From Molanna angustata (Eukaryota; Arthropoda; Insecta; Trichoptera; Molannidae): DNA of 64,000 nt. The position numbers and the translations under genes are program-made. Of this stretch, positions 1-13,551 are shown one piece after another (position 1 is the stretch's first letter; each line of letters starts with the position of its first letter). The stretch covers positions 7,163,486-7,227,485 of the forward strand of contig OY754964.1 in NCBI GenBank assembly GCA_963576475.1, in the 5' to 3' direction. The notes under the pieces are model-generated. The model did not search any database and was not told where the DNA came from. It saw only the letters and a list, made by a program, of their open reading frames with translations.

Positions 1-60
1 GGGGGGCCTTTGTCCAATACTGGACTCAAGAAGAGGCTGAGTAAGTAAGTAAGGTGTATG
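1..60 (+). mobile_element. 3' end of an RTE-type LINE
   Basis: GGGGCCTTTGTCCAATACTG and the following AGGCTGA match the typical 3' end of insect RTE elements (cctttgtccagcagtgg... ggctga). Here it is followed by a short (GTAA)n tail instead of (ATG)n. The element is cut by the window edge. Confidence 0.55.
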
Positions 61-1180
61 TTAAAAGCATTTTTTTTTCATTTTGCAATAATACCAGTAG
101 CTGACATCGTAAATGGTAAGATTTATAAATGATGAGAGTTTCCGAATGATTTTTAAATGTCACTGGAATTTGGAATAAATAGATGTACCTACTAGTGCAA
201 AAGAAAAATATGACATTTTTATTTTTTCTAAACATCGACATTTTTCACTGCGTTATAATTTTCTCTTGTTTTTCCGATGATAAATGTGAAATAATCCAAA
301 CAAATGGTTGACATAATATTTTTGTTGTAGCTTTAAGCACAAAACTAGTGTCGCAATAAAAACATGATTAACTTCGTTCCAAGATGCGATAATAAATCTT
401 GTGTCTTTATTTAATAAGGAAGATATCCAGGTGAAAAAGTTGGTTCGCTTTCACCTATAAATCATAACGTAAACTTGGTTTTTTTCTTTGTTTAATATAA
501 AACTTTCACAGTACGAAAGCGTGCTTATTTAGGTTGTGTTATTATTATTTGTTCTAGAAAGAATTATATGTTGTTCAAACATCAAAAGTCTTGCTTTCTG
601 TTTGCTCTTAATACTTTAGGCACTTCGTTTGCCTTTGAAAGATTCGTGGCATATTTTTTGAAAAAAAATGTTTTCGTTGATCCTTTGTTACTAATTTTAG
701 CACAGAATCAATATAATATAATGTATTTCATAGGTATATATATTGTTATAGTCATCAAATCTAGTAGCACTGTCTATTTTGGCATTTTCAAAAATCTCTT
801 TTTACCGGCTTCCAAACATTAAATCTTCATCTGGCGTCCATTACAAATATGTAATGATTGATTATTTTTTTTGATTATAATTAAATATTAATAATGTCAT
901 AAAAACTAATTTATTTTAATTTCCATTGCAATGGACATCTGGTCTCAATAGTTATGAATTTTTCTACGTATTTTCTACAAAAACAGAGGTAAAATGTATT
1001 AGGTAATGTGTTACGAAAACTTACATGTATTGCAGTAAGTGTACTGTTTATTTGTATGCCAAACAATTATTATTGTTTTGCTAATTTCTACAGAACACAA
1101 TAAGAAAAGTACTACGAATGATGATTAAAAATAGTTGCATTTAACACATGAAATCCAACTGTCCATATATAGAACATATA
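61..1180. other. AT-rich stretch without recognised feature
   Basis: No coding or repeat structure was recognised on either strand. Short open frames here have no family motifs. Confidence 0.5.
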
Positions 1181-1184
1181 TGCT

Positions 1185-1345
1185 GCGAAGCCTCTAAGTT
1201 GGTGATTTTGACTTCAAAGTTGAAGAAGCCGTGAAAAATATAGACCCTGCATACAAATCTCTCGTACCTTGGCTTGAAACTATGTCGATATGCTAAGAGA
1301 AATGGATTCTCTTGAACAAATCGACATTTGGATAATCTTGGACAA
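1185..1345 (-). repeat. Dispersed repeat, copy matching 45650-45830
   Basis: The reverse complement matches 45650-45830 over about 150 bases (shared words GAAGCCTCTA, GTGAAAAATATAGACC, ATGTCGATATG-like). A terminal piece (TCTAGTGACTGAAAACATGAT) is also at about 11920. The class is unknown; it is probably a non-autonomous DNA element. Confidence 0.5.
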
Positions 1346-2040
1346 TAATTTCTTGTGAATTACGGGCATGCACTGCACAATACAGGTATCTAGATATGTG
1401 CAATATGCAATTTATCTGGAATTAGCGGCTTTTGGTAATAGGATTACATAATTCCATTTCTGGTCGATGCCAGATACCATAGCTAACCACGCCAGCCATT
1501 CTCAGTTCAATGTGCCGTGGATTCTCTATGATCACCAACAATAGGTAACTTTACTATGGTCATTTCCCCTATTGACGGATGTCATGTTATTCGACATCTA
1601 TTTGCGGATTTCGCCTCGGATCAAGGATACCAATGGCTTCCAGCTATCTCAATAACAATAACCGAACGGCTTACATTTCTGTCTTGTATATTGTTGACAT
1701 ACATAGATGTATTTATATACCAAATATTAGGAGGAAATCCCCGTTTTGTTTTCATATTGCCCTGCAATATGCTCTCTGATGTTGTGGAAAAGGGATAAAG
1801 CTCAAAATATACAAGGGCTACAAACACACAGTTTTGTACAAAGTTGTAATGTAAACATTTGCTCTGATACACATCTGAAAAAAAAAATTGTGACCACCGA
1901 ACTGGCTACCTGCGTTTTTAGCCAAACCTTTGTTATTAGTAATAAAAGTTAATCCATTTATGATGTACTGTTTGATTAAGCACCCAAAATATTCAGTAGC
2001 ACAAAACGAATTGTTTTGTAGTCACTATACTTCGGTTAAT
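1346..2040. other. No recognised feature
   Basis: Somewhat less AT-rich DNA around 1400-1780. Several overlapping short frames occur, but none shows a known motif, signal or splice-site support. Confidence 0.4.
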
Positions 2041-2041
2041 T

Positions 2042-2347
2042 TTAACATATTTTTTTCAGTGCACCATTATTCAAGCTTCTTATATTTCCTTCTTTCAAAA
2101 TAGCATTCACATGGTCATGCCATCCCTTTCTGGGGCGGCCCCTGCTATTCACTCCATCTCTTACACCCATGTATATTTTTTTGGTCAGTCGTTCATCATT
2201 CATTCTTTCAATATGTCCAAACCACCTCAAGGAATTCACTTTCATTTTACTTATAATACTCTTCTTCGTCTTGCATTCCCTCCTTATGTCCTCATTTTTT
2301 ATTCTATCATATATCGTTCTATTACATACTCTTCTTACTGATCTCAT
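2042..2347 (-). pseudogene. RTE-type LINE: reverse transcriptase C-terminal fragment
   Basis: On the minus strand, about 100 codons read RSVRRVCNRTIYDRIKNEDI, then LRWFGHIERMNDERLTKKIY, then [14 protein letters not shown]. This is the standard C-terminal signature of endonuclease-reverse transcriptases of insect RTE-like elements (LRWFGH.ERM, GRPRK.W.D). The upstream catalytic part (YADD box) is missing, so this is a 5'-truncated dead copy. Confidence 0.85.
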
Positions 2348-2349
2348 AT

Positions 2350-3029
2350 AAAAATACTCAACGTGGTTAAAAACAAAGATATTTTATTTTATTTAATTAT
2401 ATTAGTTAAAATGTGTTACAAAGAATTAGCAGCAAAGTATGAAGATAAATAAAAGCTCACTCGTGATTTGCAATATTTTAAATTGTTTAAAAATATACCA
2501 CAAAGTTGATACCAAATCATAACTAATATGTCTGATTGATGTCGTTTGAGCAGAGTTCCTATGTATTAATAAATTGATTTGCGTATATGTTTGTAATTGT
2601 TTAGTACATTTCCTGATAAATGTATGTAATTCCTCTAACAATAGGATTAATTCTCTAATCTCTAATGGTTACCATACAAGTATTGATATTGTTGTTCCTT
2701 GTATATGTATATGTGCTTAGAATAATCCCTTATGAATGAGTTTTTAGTATATAGGTTCATACACGTACTATACCTATACAGTTCAAATATGTACAAATAG
2801 TTACATACATTGATTGTTTCGTTTACATACAAAATCTAAGCAATAATATATCGACAATTCAATCAAACTTAATACATGTAAGATCGTATATTATTCGAAC
2901 ACAGTTATTAGATTCCGTAAGTTCAATGAAGTGTCATGCTTTATTAATAACTATGTGTCTATCTTGATTTCCTCGGCTATGCCATATTAGAATTTCATCT
3001 TATATCTTTATTATAATTCTATGCTTATA
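2350..3029. other. AT-rich spacer
   Basis: Nothing recognised; no ORF with motif support. Confidence 0.4.
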
Positions 3030-4076
<1,047 letters not shown>

Positions 4077-4394
4077 TGTCTATGTATAATGACTTACTGC
4101 ATGTCAGCTTTACAATGTAACGTACATAGAGAAATACAAAGTTATATTATAATATGTTTTTTTGCGGATGGTAGTTCTTAAGGAGAACACACTTAGACCA
4201 TTTGGCCCTTTGTGATACACTCGAATGGGACTGTTCTCTCTCTCACTCATCCCCCCTGAACCAGCCTGTTATAATATGTTAGTTCTTTACTGAATATCTA
4301 TCTAAGTATTAAATAGCAACCTCTCTTTTTTCTCTCCTCAGTCATCTCTCTACTGTTGGATATTTTTTTCTACAGTCCTAGGCTGCGTTCAGAT

Positions 4395-4640
4395 GTAGGG
4401 GAAGGTGGGGCGTGTTGTGACTAAATTACAAAATCCTTTAATATAATCTTAATTATAATTTTCATGTGCAATCAAGTGGCTCTTTACCAATAATATTTTA
4501 GTAATGTTACCCACTACACCAATAGAACGACAAGCTGAAGATTTACAAAATATGGAATCTGTCACAACCTGCCCCATCCGAGGGGTCAGTTGTGACAAGG
4601 GTGGGGCAGGTTGTGACGAACAAAGTATTTAAGTATTTAA
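4395..4640 (-). mobile_element. Probable terminal region of the pogo-like element
   Basis: GGGGAAGGTGGGGCGTGTTG near 4398 and again GGGTGGGGCAGGTTGTGAC near 4600, with its inverted form GTCACAACCTGCCCCAT at 4561, give nested inverted words. They lie next to the pogo-like transposase tail. Assignment to the same element is inference. Confidence 0.4.
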
Positions 4641-4714
4641 TAACTAAATTCAACAAAACAAGAAGAAAGAATTTGAAATATTATTAGTTACATGTAAAAT
4701 ATGATTCACAGTTA

Positions 4715-5125
4715 TTTATTTATTTATACATCTTCTTGTACATAATATAAACAAATATAAATGTACACTGGCGGGCTTATTGCCACTAGGCAATTTCTTC
4801 CAACCAACCAGATTACAAAGTATGACAACATTGTGTATGTACAACAGCAAATAAATAAGAGTAAAAGAAATGAAAGAAAATACGTATAACACTTAAATAC
4901 TATTAAAACAAAAAAAAATAATATTTCATAGAAAGAAAAAATGATATGGTAAGAACAGGAGAGGAAATCGGATCAGGTGTTCAAGGATAAATATTCCTTC
5001 TTTAGTTTTTTCTTGAAAATACTAAGTGAGTTAGACGACGCAATATCCGGACTAAGGCTATTCCATAATCTTGCTGATTGTACTTCGAACGAAGAGCTGA
5101 GAAATTCTATATTATGGATAGGGAT
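4715..5125 (-). mobile_element. CR1/L2-like LINE 3' end, inserted in pogo remnant
   Basis: Minus-strand frame IPIHNIEFLSSSFEVQSARL followed by WNSLSPDIASS and SIFKKKLKKEYL is the typical C-terminus of a LINE reverse transcriptase. It is followed by a 3' UTR with the words TTGGTTGGAAGAAATTGCC and CCGCCAGTGTACA. The same family recurs at 9120, 10690-11185, 11300-11632, 17010-17225, 31835-32257 and 37985. Confidence 0.75.
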
Positions 5126-5640
5126 AGTTATCAAATTAATAAAAAATTTAATCCATTTTAGTGAAAAAAAAACCTTTTGCGCTAGTGAAACAAAAATCAC
5201 AAATAAAATTTGGTTTGTATTCACCCACTCCATGACACCATCATGACATTTTATGTACCTTACCCACCTTTCACATGAAACATAATTAGAATAGGGGTTA
5301 ATACAATACATGCATTCCTCGTCTTCGTTTGTATCACTGTCATCTGTTTCCAAGAGAGGTGGTTCATCTTCAGTCTCTTCAATTCGTTTTTTTTATCCCT
5401 AAAATGTCTTTCTTGGATAGTTCTGTCTTTGTCTTTTCTTTTTTTTGTTGGGTACATGCTTTCTTCCAGTTTTTTTCTCATTTTTTTACTGGCGTGTCTG
5501 TTAAGATTACACTTTTTAGTTTCTCCCTATTTTCAAAGTTCTTTTTTGGACGAACTTTAGGTAATGGCCGTATTTGTTCAAGTGTTTTGTGTCAAAGGTC
5601 TTTTGTGGTTCCGCTTTTAGACGGCTGAGTATTCAAAAAG
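5126..5640 (-). pseudogene. pogo/Tigger-type transposase, C-terminal remnant
   Basis: Minus-strand pieces, split by stops and frame changes, read IRPLPKVRPKKN, KSVILTDTPVKK, then a basic stretch and the C-terminal box EECMYCINPYSNYVSCERWV with IKCHD and TNQILFV. The order (PLPKA-like box, ILTDTP box, CxxC...ERW...C zinc-ribbon-like end) is that of pogo/Tigger transposases of insects. No DDD catalytic core remains. It is interrupted by the LINE at 4715-5125. Confidence 0.65.
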
Positions 5641-5835
5641 GTAACTGCAATGTCTGAATTCATCAGATCATGTGAAGCTGCTAGATATAATATTTCCTGT
5701 CATAGGGATCTCTCTACGATTTGTTACTTCCGATGGAAGAAAGTCTTCATCACCAGATATATCCCTATTGAACGAATAAATGTTACTGGCAGCCAGCCAT
5801 TATATTTTTTGGTGTGATATCAAGCGGGAGAGCTT

Positions 5836-6028
5836 TTGGTATGCAGGTACTACTACAATGTTGAGCTGAACCAATCAATGAGAACCATAACGGGTACGGT
5901 AAAATCTACTCCGGTACCGTGGCTTCACGTACTTTCGAATATCGTCCCACCCCTCATCAGGAGAAATCAGGCTACTGTAAAGGAAATAAAAAAGGATAAA
6001 AAACAATGGATAAAGACAAAGGTCCCGG
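5836..6028 (+). pseudogene. LINE reverse transcriptase fragment, upstream half
   Basis: The + frame contains NQSMRTITGTVKSTPVPWLH and LSNIVPPLIRR, recognised as the linker after the thumb of LINE polyproteins (TGT..STP.PWL.VLSNI.PP.IRR). It stops at a SINE insertion and resumes after it. Confidence 0.7.
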
Positions 6029-6200
6029 GTTCGATTCCCGGTGGAGACACAGTATTTAATTGTGTTTTCAGTCTGGATCTGTGAGACGATTAATATCGAA
6101 AGTCTCCAGAATGTGGCAACTTGTTATTGGGTGCGTGTTAAATTAATATTTGACATAGTACCTGTTAGTTGCCCGAGAAGCAATATTAAATAAATAAATC
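6029..6200 (+). mobile_element. tRNA-derived SINE, 3' portion
   Basis: It begins with a perfect T-arm (CCCGGGTTCGATTCCCGG, containing a B box). It continues with a body shared with 23222-23410 and 47384-47445 (GTCTCCAGAATGTGGC, TTGGGTGCGTGTTAAATT, AGTTGCCCGAGAAGC). It ends in (AAAT)n. The A box is missing, so this copy is 5'-truncated. It lies inside a LINE reading frame. Confidence 0.7.
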
Positions 6201-6460
6201 CAGCACTCCCAGTATACACTTATATCACACATCCACCAAGAGTGAGAATCAAGTCCCGAAGATCAATTTGGGGAGTGGGCGAAGAAAGCTACAATACTGA
6301 GAATGAATGGAGGGTTATATGGACGGACGGAAGTGAGCAACAATAATCTAGTCCGGGACCCCACCATCCATGTCCCTGGTTTCGACCTTCCTCGCAGAGC
6401 CTGGGTGCAGCTCAACAGAATAAGAATAGACATGGGGTATTGCAACCATCGTTTATGGTT
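6201..6460 (+). pseudogene. LINE reverse transcriptase fragment, downstream half
   Basis: The + frame after the SINE reads NNNLVRDPTIHVPGFDLPRR, AWVQLNRIRIDMGYC, the end-of-ORF box of the same LINE class (GFDLPR..W..LNR.R...G.C). It contains stops. Together with 5836-6028 it forms one LINE interrupted by the SINE. Confidence 0.7.
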
Positions 6461-8800
6461 TTTGAGATTTTCGAGATAAAGAATTTTCGGTCGATTAATA
6501 AAATTTAGTGAATTTAATAAAATAAACTTTATTAATCATTTTGTTTAGGTACTTTAAAAGATTTATTAGTGCATAAAGTTATTCTTCATAAATGCAATTG
6601 CTTTATGATAAATCGTCCATTTCATAATGGATGCAGTAGAGATTTCCATACATATATGTACGTTCATTGAAAACATGTAAATTTTCATTGAACCGAATGG
6701 ACTACGTGGTGGATTTGTATGTCATAGTATATCATTCTAGGTCCATTGGTAACCTATTGAAGAGTATGCTGACTACACAAGAAGCAAGCAGTGACTATCT
6801 GACCAGACTACCACAACCACAGCCGCCAGCCAGAAACCACCAATAGAAATACCTTATCTACTGGATAATAATTTACAGAACTCTGCTGCCATCAATGGAA
6901 ATCGACTCGCATTGAATCGGGTTAAAATACATAGGAAATACTTATTTGACTAAAGGTAAAACAGGTAGATATAATATACATACTATGCAAAATGGACAGA
7001 TTATCAAAGCAACGTGCTAAAATATATTTATAGGTATTAAATTAAACCAGAAACGATGCAAATGGATGATTGGTGGATGAAAATGAAATATCAATCAGGA
7101 ATTATTAATCATACCATACAATCACGGCATTTCCCTATTTAAGGTTGGGAGAGAGTACCGAAAGCTAGACTCCTATCTCTTGACATACATTTCTCGCATC
7201 ATTCACGTCCATGCATCATATCATACACTCTCTTCTATTATTCTTATTTATGGCGTTACAATGAATTGTTTAAACGTAATATTAATTTAAATGAATTACT
7301 TAAAATAAGTAAAAAAAATATTAATTTGACCATTTTTCCACTAAAATATATGTATGACCACTGACGCGTTTCGCTTAAAGAGCATCTACAGAATGTAATA
7401 TAAATTATTTTTATTTTCATTTTCATGGAATAGTCCAGATATGATTTTAAGATTCACTGACACCATCGTGTACCTAAATGAAATTTTGAAAGATGGTAAT
7501 GTTAAGTCAGAATAGTAAGAGAGGGTGATGCACGAGGCAAAAAATGTCAAAATAGAATAATGTAGTGTTCGTTTCTCTCTGCTTACTCCAAAAAGGCAAA
7601 CGGCAAACAGCTTTGGGAATAATTGACACATCCAGATACTTAACATATCAATGGATTAGGCTCTGAAGGGGTCTATACTATATACTACTTATCAACCTTA
7701 ATATAATTAATATTTAATGTTCTCATTAGAATGATCATTTCATAATAAAACTGATTGTATGTAGAATGTTGGCATATATTTTACTTGTTGAAATTCCATT
7801 TTAATTTTTACAAATTATTACCGCTAATGATATAAATTCTGATTACGACCTTTCTGTCTTTCTTACCAATCTGAAAATCATATCCCCTATTAAAAAACAA
7901 AGATTTAATAATAATAATAATTTAACATCGCACTGAATTTTGATTAATTATGGAGCCTCTATGTTTCGTCGGGATTAGAAATGCGCCGATCCAATGGACA
8001 ATGTCCAGCGAGGCTTCTACTGGAGTTTGAGGTACTTCCGCGAGCTCCGCCACCCTTTAGTGCAATATCAATATCAATACACCGCTGTCATCAAAACTAT
8101 CGCCGCTTGTTTAACAATTTGACTCTCATTCCAAAATCGCTTTTTCTTACAGCTATAATTTTTGCCACGTCTTAAATCCCATAAAATCAATTGTGCAAAT
8201 ACTTCATTATTTGTGCATCAAGAAATTACCGCTTAAACCACACAACTAAGTTGCAGGATAAGGCCCTTCAGCCCAGAATCTGCCGGCCTAAAGTTAAGTG
8301 CATTGTGTCTCTGTGGGGCATACTGGAGGTGCCTTTATCTTAATCTAAAGTGCATTAATTCTTACATATATTTTGATAATATACCCTGTCAAAATAAACC
8401 ATCATTGAACCACCCATTATTCCCGCATAACCAATAGGTTTGTTGGGGGTGAATGTTGTCTCAGTGACTCCAGTGTTAAAATATTCATTGCATTGGATAC
8501 ACCTGCAGCTTTCAATAGCAGAATGTCAATCTATGTCTGGCAGATTCTATAGATATATCGTCAAAGCCAAATTTGCCATACAACTGTCTATGTACTAAGT
8601 CCTTTCTACACTAGGAAGGTACACCTACCAAAATGAAGCACTCAATAGCTATACAGAGATATCTGACACGACTATAATACTCTTTGATGCACTACACATA
8701 TCGGAAAACATTTGTACATTGTGAGCAGCTCCGTGTTTTATGTTGAATCGTAAAACAACATCAGTTTATTGAGATGTTACATAATATACAACACATCACA
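6461..8800. other. AT-rich region, no gene
   Basis: No gene recognised. 7140-7250 weakly resembles the 3' flank of the RTE copy at 56130-56230 (shared CATCATTCACG / CATGCATCATATC-type words). 7920-8170 and 8250-8340 are less AT-rich but have no motif. Confidence 0.4.
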
Positions 8801-9114
8801 TCATTGTACATTTAATAAATCAAAGGTTATTTCTTTTAGATGATAATTATTTTAAGAATATCAATTATTATATTTATTTATCTGTCCTCTAGGATATATG
8901 TAATATAAATATTATAGTAAGACATCTTTAATCGCTTTATGGAATTAAAAGAAAAAGTACAACAGTAAATAGATTGATACACAGCGCAAACAAAAAAGAA
9001 AATAAAAATACATTACATTTAGATAAAATAATATAAAAAATACTTTAAAATGTCATGATCATTCACAATACACAAGTTTGTTTTTCTTAAGTGTTGGTAC
9101 CTAAAAAAACTATA

Positions 9115-9205
9115 TTTTGTTACTGTGTATGAGGTTGGTTGGAAGATATTGAGGGCTTGATATAAACCCGCCACTGTATATTATTTGCAAAAATAAATAT
9201 AAGTT
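9115..9205 (+). mobile_element. 3' UTR piece of the CR1/L2-like LINE family
   Basis: GGTTGGTTGGAAGATATTG... CCCGCCACTGTATATTATTT... AAATAAATA corresponds to the 3' end of the LINE at 11540-11632. Confidence 0.5.
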
Positions 9206-10684
9206 GGTACATAAGGAAAATTTATATACCTATAATTTTATTTAGTTCGTGGGACTATTCCTTCAAATTTATATTAAATATCATATTTGAAATAATTTCA
9301 ATAAACCAGCAGATTAACAATATGAAAATATAAGTTGAAATAAATAAAGATTTCAAAATGAATGTGAAAAAAAATCTGACAAAATTAAAATAAAAAATGT
9401 ACCTATGCACCCATCTAAATTGTAGAAGTATTCATATCATATTGTTTAACAGATTTCATAAAAGAAATGAAAATATTTTCAGTCCCATTTAAATAAATTC
9501 ATTAAAATGTCAGAAATAAACAAAGTTGGTAGGCACTTAGGTACCTAGCCTCAAAATGTATTTAATGTTTTTTTTTAATAGTCAGTAATCGTGATATTAC
9601 GACATTCAAAGCGAAGAATTAATAATAATGTCGTAGGTTATGTCATTGTTTTAAAGGCGGGCGATATCCTCCACCGATTTCAGCCGAGACCCGACCATTT
9701 TCAGACAATGACGTGTGTCACATCAACACACACGTAAATGGAATATATTATATGACGTTCACACCCACGTAACAATGAAACCTTTCATTTAAAATGAGGT
9801 AATTCGTTAAGGAAATGGCACCTTCATATTCAGACAATGAATACGGGTGAACTATTGTTATCAAATGATAACTATAATAATTAGATAAATGGCGAAAACA
9901 ATCCAATTAATATTAAAATATTTATTAATCAAAACTAAAATGAATTTAATCAAAAATTAAGTATTTTTTTAAATAAATAAACATTTATTGAAACAAAAAA
10001 GGAGTTTGCATACAAAAACAACCTTTCTGACTCAAAAGGATCATCCTCAGCTATGTTGCTGGAAGACAAGCCTCCCAGCAGATGATTTTCGGCATGATCC
10101 TATTGCTTATGTATAATACTTTACTATCTAGATACAAGGTCTACTTTATTTATATGCAAAATAGATACAAAAAATACAAAAAAATGCTCCTAAAATACAC
10201 ATACATATATAAATATTCACAAATACATAAATATACATACTCGCACATACATATATACACACATTTATTTATACAAACCCACACACATAAATACACATAA
10301 ATTCTTACTTCACACTATGATTGCGAGGCCAGAAGCATCGCTCGACAATTCTCTTTGGTTTGTTTTGTTTTTTTTTTGGTTTATTTTGGTTTGGTTTATT
10401 TTGGTTATTATATTTGGTTTATTCTCTTTAGTTTATTCTATTTATTTTATCATATACGGCTTCACGTCATTATATAAATACACATATAAAAACACTTAAA
10501 ATTACAACAAAAAAACTGCTAAATATTTTTTTAAATAAGTTCATAGGTACACAATTGAATATTAACACAAATTACAATTAGGACACAAGTTAATCAATAA
10601 AGATAATAAAACTCAACAAACAACAAAAACACATTTCGTGTATAACATTCTTAAGTAACAATACAATTAGTCATTTCATTTTAT
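9206..10684. other. AT-rich spacer with short simple repeats
   Basis: It contains a degenerate (TACA/CATA)n run at 10190-10310 and a T/G-rich run with (TTTGGTTTATT) words at 10350-10450. No gene recognised. Confidence 0.45.
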
Positions 10685-11185
10685 TTATTTAACTTTTTTT
10701 ACATAATATAAACAAATAAATGAATGCACACTGGCGGACTTATTGCCATTAGTCAATTCAATAAGGACATAATTATATATGTACCTACATCAACAAAAAA
10801 TGAAATCTAAAAAAAGAACAAAGAACATATACATAGCACGAAGATAAATAATAAAAAACAAAAAAATAACATCATAGCAAAAAAAAGAATTGGGAAAGAA
10901 CAAATAGATGAAATCGAGATCAGGTGTTTGGGGATAAATATTCCTTCTTTAGTAAATATTACGTAGCAAAGGGAAGGAAGGAAAAGGAGAGGGATCAGGT
11001 TTTTTTGAAAGAGATATCCCTGCTTTAGTCTTTTCTTGAATATGGAAAGCGAGTTTGACGAAGTTATATCAGGACTCAAATTATTCCAGAGTCTTGCTGA
11101 ACGTACTTCAAAGGAAGAGCTGAAAAATTCAGTGTCGTGAAGGGGGATAGTTAATGTAGTACGTTCAGCACATGAAAGCAATAGG
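10685..11185 (-). pseudogene. CR1/L2-like LINE reverse transcriptase C-terminus and 3' UTR
   Basis: The minus-strand frame reads ERTTLTIPLHDTEFFSSSFE, VRSARLWNNLSPDITSSNS, then FKKRLKQGYLF, followed by the family 3' UTR with CCGCCAGTGTGCATTC. A small internal duplication of the FKK...D/AKY end (10920-11040) is visible. This is a 5'-truncated copy. Confidence 0.8.
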
Positions 11186-11299
11186 CCGTGATTAGATAAA
11201 CAGGTGAATTATTCTAAACTTTTTTTAAAACAAGAATTTGGTATTTTTTACGATTGAAATTGTGAAATTACAAATAAATATACATTTTTACGTCAATTA

Positions 11300-11632
11300 T
11301 ATCTATCTCACTAAACATCTTCAAGAAAAGGCTAAAGCAAAAATATTTATCTGACAACACCTGATTACATCTTCCTCTCCTCTTCCTTTCCTTATCCTTT
11401 AGTTTTCCTATCATTGCTATGAATTGTTCTTATATGCTATCTTATTAAGTTTTTTTTTTACTTTTCCTCTGCTATCTTTATTTCTTTTGTAATGTGATTA
11501 ACTTGTTGCCATAGTACCCACAGTTTTGTATATTTAACGTTTACACTGGTTGGTTGGAAGAAATTTCCATTAGGCAAGAAGCCCGCCAATGTACTTATTA
11601 TATGTACAGAAAGATAAAAATAAATAAATATC
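11300..11632 (+). mobile_element. CR1/L2-like LINE 3' end, opposite orientation
   Basis: KHLQEKAKAKIFI-like coding end followed by the 3' UTR (GTTGGTTGGAAGAAATTTCC, GCCCGCCAATGTACTTATT) and an (AAATAAAT) tail. It forms an inverted pair with 10685-11185. Confidence 0.65.
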
Positions 11633-12124
11633 TAGAGCGAAAAGTATAAATGTTTAAAAATCGTATGGTTTTTGGCAAGAAAGAATTTTTTTTATTTAAG
11701 ATCATTTTTATAATCTTTTTTATAATTTCAATTTTTTTCAAATAATGTTTCAACCATATACATCTAACCAAATATTTCGTTCTACTATATAATAGCTTCA
11801 ATTTACCCCCTCCCAACAAGACTGGAGACTCTATTGTGTAATATTAAGCTTATTTCAAAATTCATTAACTTTTGTGAACGTATTATACATGACTCCTTAA
11901 GAGGACATATAACGCTAAATCTAGTGACTGAAAACATGATATATTAAAACCGCCCAATGCACTATGAAGTTACGCGTTAGTAAGGGTAATTATCGCGTGC
12001 GTTAAAAAAGATTTATACGTGATTTAAATTATCGGAAACCCCAAATTTGTTGATTTTTTACATTTTAAGAACAAACCTTAGTTGAAATGAAAAAAAAATT
12101 ATCGGTTCTTCACTTTGATTTTAT

Positions 12125-12310
12125 GCACTCTTTTAGCGTATAAAAGATTTATTTCTCTACGACACATAGTTATGGAGTAATTTAACAAAAATGCTGTAAA
12201 AGAGGATATTTTTATTTATTTATTTATGGGAATTTAGGCTGAATTTTAAAATTGTGTGACGAACATTCACTAGAGAAATGTTGAAAAGACTTATACTAAT
12301 TTTTCTAGAA
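12125..12310 (+). repeat. Dispersed repeat, homologous to 48570-48785
   Basis: Shared words: GATTTATTTCTCTACGACAC, AAAATGCTGTAA, TTTTAAAATTGTGTGACGAA, CATTCACTAGAGAAATGTTG. Non-coding; class unknown. Confidence 0.6.
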
Positions 12311-12629
12311 ACACACTGTTCAACATATTTGAGGAATTTGATTTGATATTGATGTGTTTAGGTTTATATGGCCCCTTAATGTCGATGTGTAATAGATTAT
12401 GTAATACCTGAGAACGCCTCCATCACGTAAAGGAACATAAAACTTAAAAAAACTTTACATTAATATTTATATTATGGACTCGAAAACAAACCCACTATAG
12501 AATCACTATATGTTCTATTACTAATCATGTTCTGTTTTCCAATAGTTGCAAATTTTATTATGATTCTTGTAAATTATTGATATCATGTGTTTTGTGTCAA
12601 TGAGTAGTTATGAATAGATTCGTTATACA

Positions 12630-12945
12630 TGGACCATAGATTTTTGTTATAATATACTATATGTCGTAGTTAGCAAATATTGTATGAATCGAAGTGAGTC
12701 ATTTTTCCGGGGGATTTTTGACGTTTTGGTTCCAGATCACGTTGTTTTCCTATAGAGAATAACAACTTATGTGAATTGTTTTCGGATTTATTTGTCTAAA
12801 AAAACACTTTGTTCATTGAAATTTAGAGAACAGTTATCTAGGATGTGTTGAAATGTAAAGAAAACTGAAATATGTTACCAACCAAAACGTCAAACTAGCG
12901 ATATTCCATGACTCACTTTTTTCATAATAACAATCTATGACATGG
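12630..12945 (+). mobile_element. MITE-like element, uninterrupted copy of 51437-52035
   Basis: Aligns along its length to 51437-52035 (GTATGAATCGAAGTGAG, TTTATTTGTCTAAAAAAACA, CCAACCAAAACGTCAA). Ends are imperfect inverted words (ACCATAGATTTTT and AATCTATGACATGG). Confidence 0.6.
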
Positions 12946-13551
12946 ACTCATTTCTAGCACCTAATTTGAAAGGGAAATTTTTTTGAAATAGTCATGAATA
13001 GAAAGGTACCAAGTTTTAGGTTTTGCGCGAACACTCATCGCAAAATATTAAATTTTACAAGCGTACATAATTATAATCCAATGACAATATTGACTCGGGG
13101 TTACATCAAAGGTAGACCCTAACCCCATTTCAATTTCCTCTCCTTCTGCCGCAAACAATTATCAGTTCCTAGGTAGTCACTTCCCATCCATCCAATCCTA
13201 TCTTCTATCGCAGACACTTAACATTACATCCTGCAAGTTAATGTTGACACGGCGTTGATAGATGTCAGTATAGATTTAGGGCAAGATCAGACTGAATGGG
13301 AAGTGGAACTAAATTAGACGAGACATCGATTCGCAGTTCATCATAGTAATATTAAATTATGTTTTGTTATTCATTCATTCATACCATGACGGAATATCCC
13401 ACAAAGTAGGGTCACCAGCGACATATGTGCGGGTGTGTATCGCCTTATAAAAAGGAATACAGCACATGCGTGTATACCCACACACCAGTCTCTTTTCACC
13501 TAAAAAGACACAACATTAAGAATGGGTGGTGAACCTCATATCTGAAATAAG
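12946..13551. other. No recognised feature
   Basis: Mixed composition with a GC-richer part at 13080-13330. No motif-supported frame. Confidence 0.4.

Noticed and set aside
568..822. 84-codon frame near the window start
   Set aside because: Low-complexity, AT-rich, without motif; typical chance frame.
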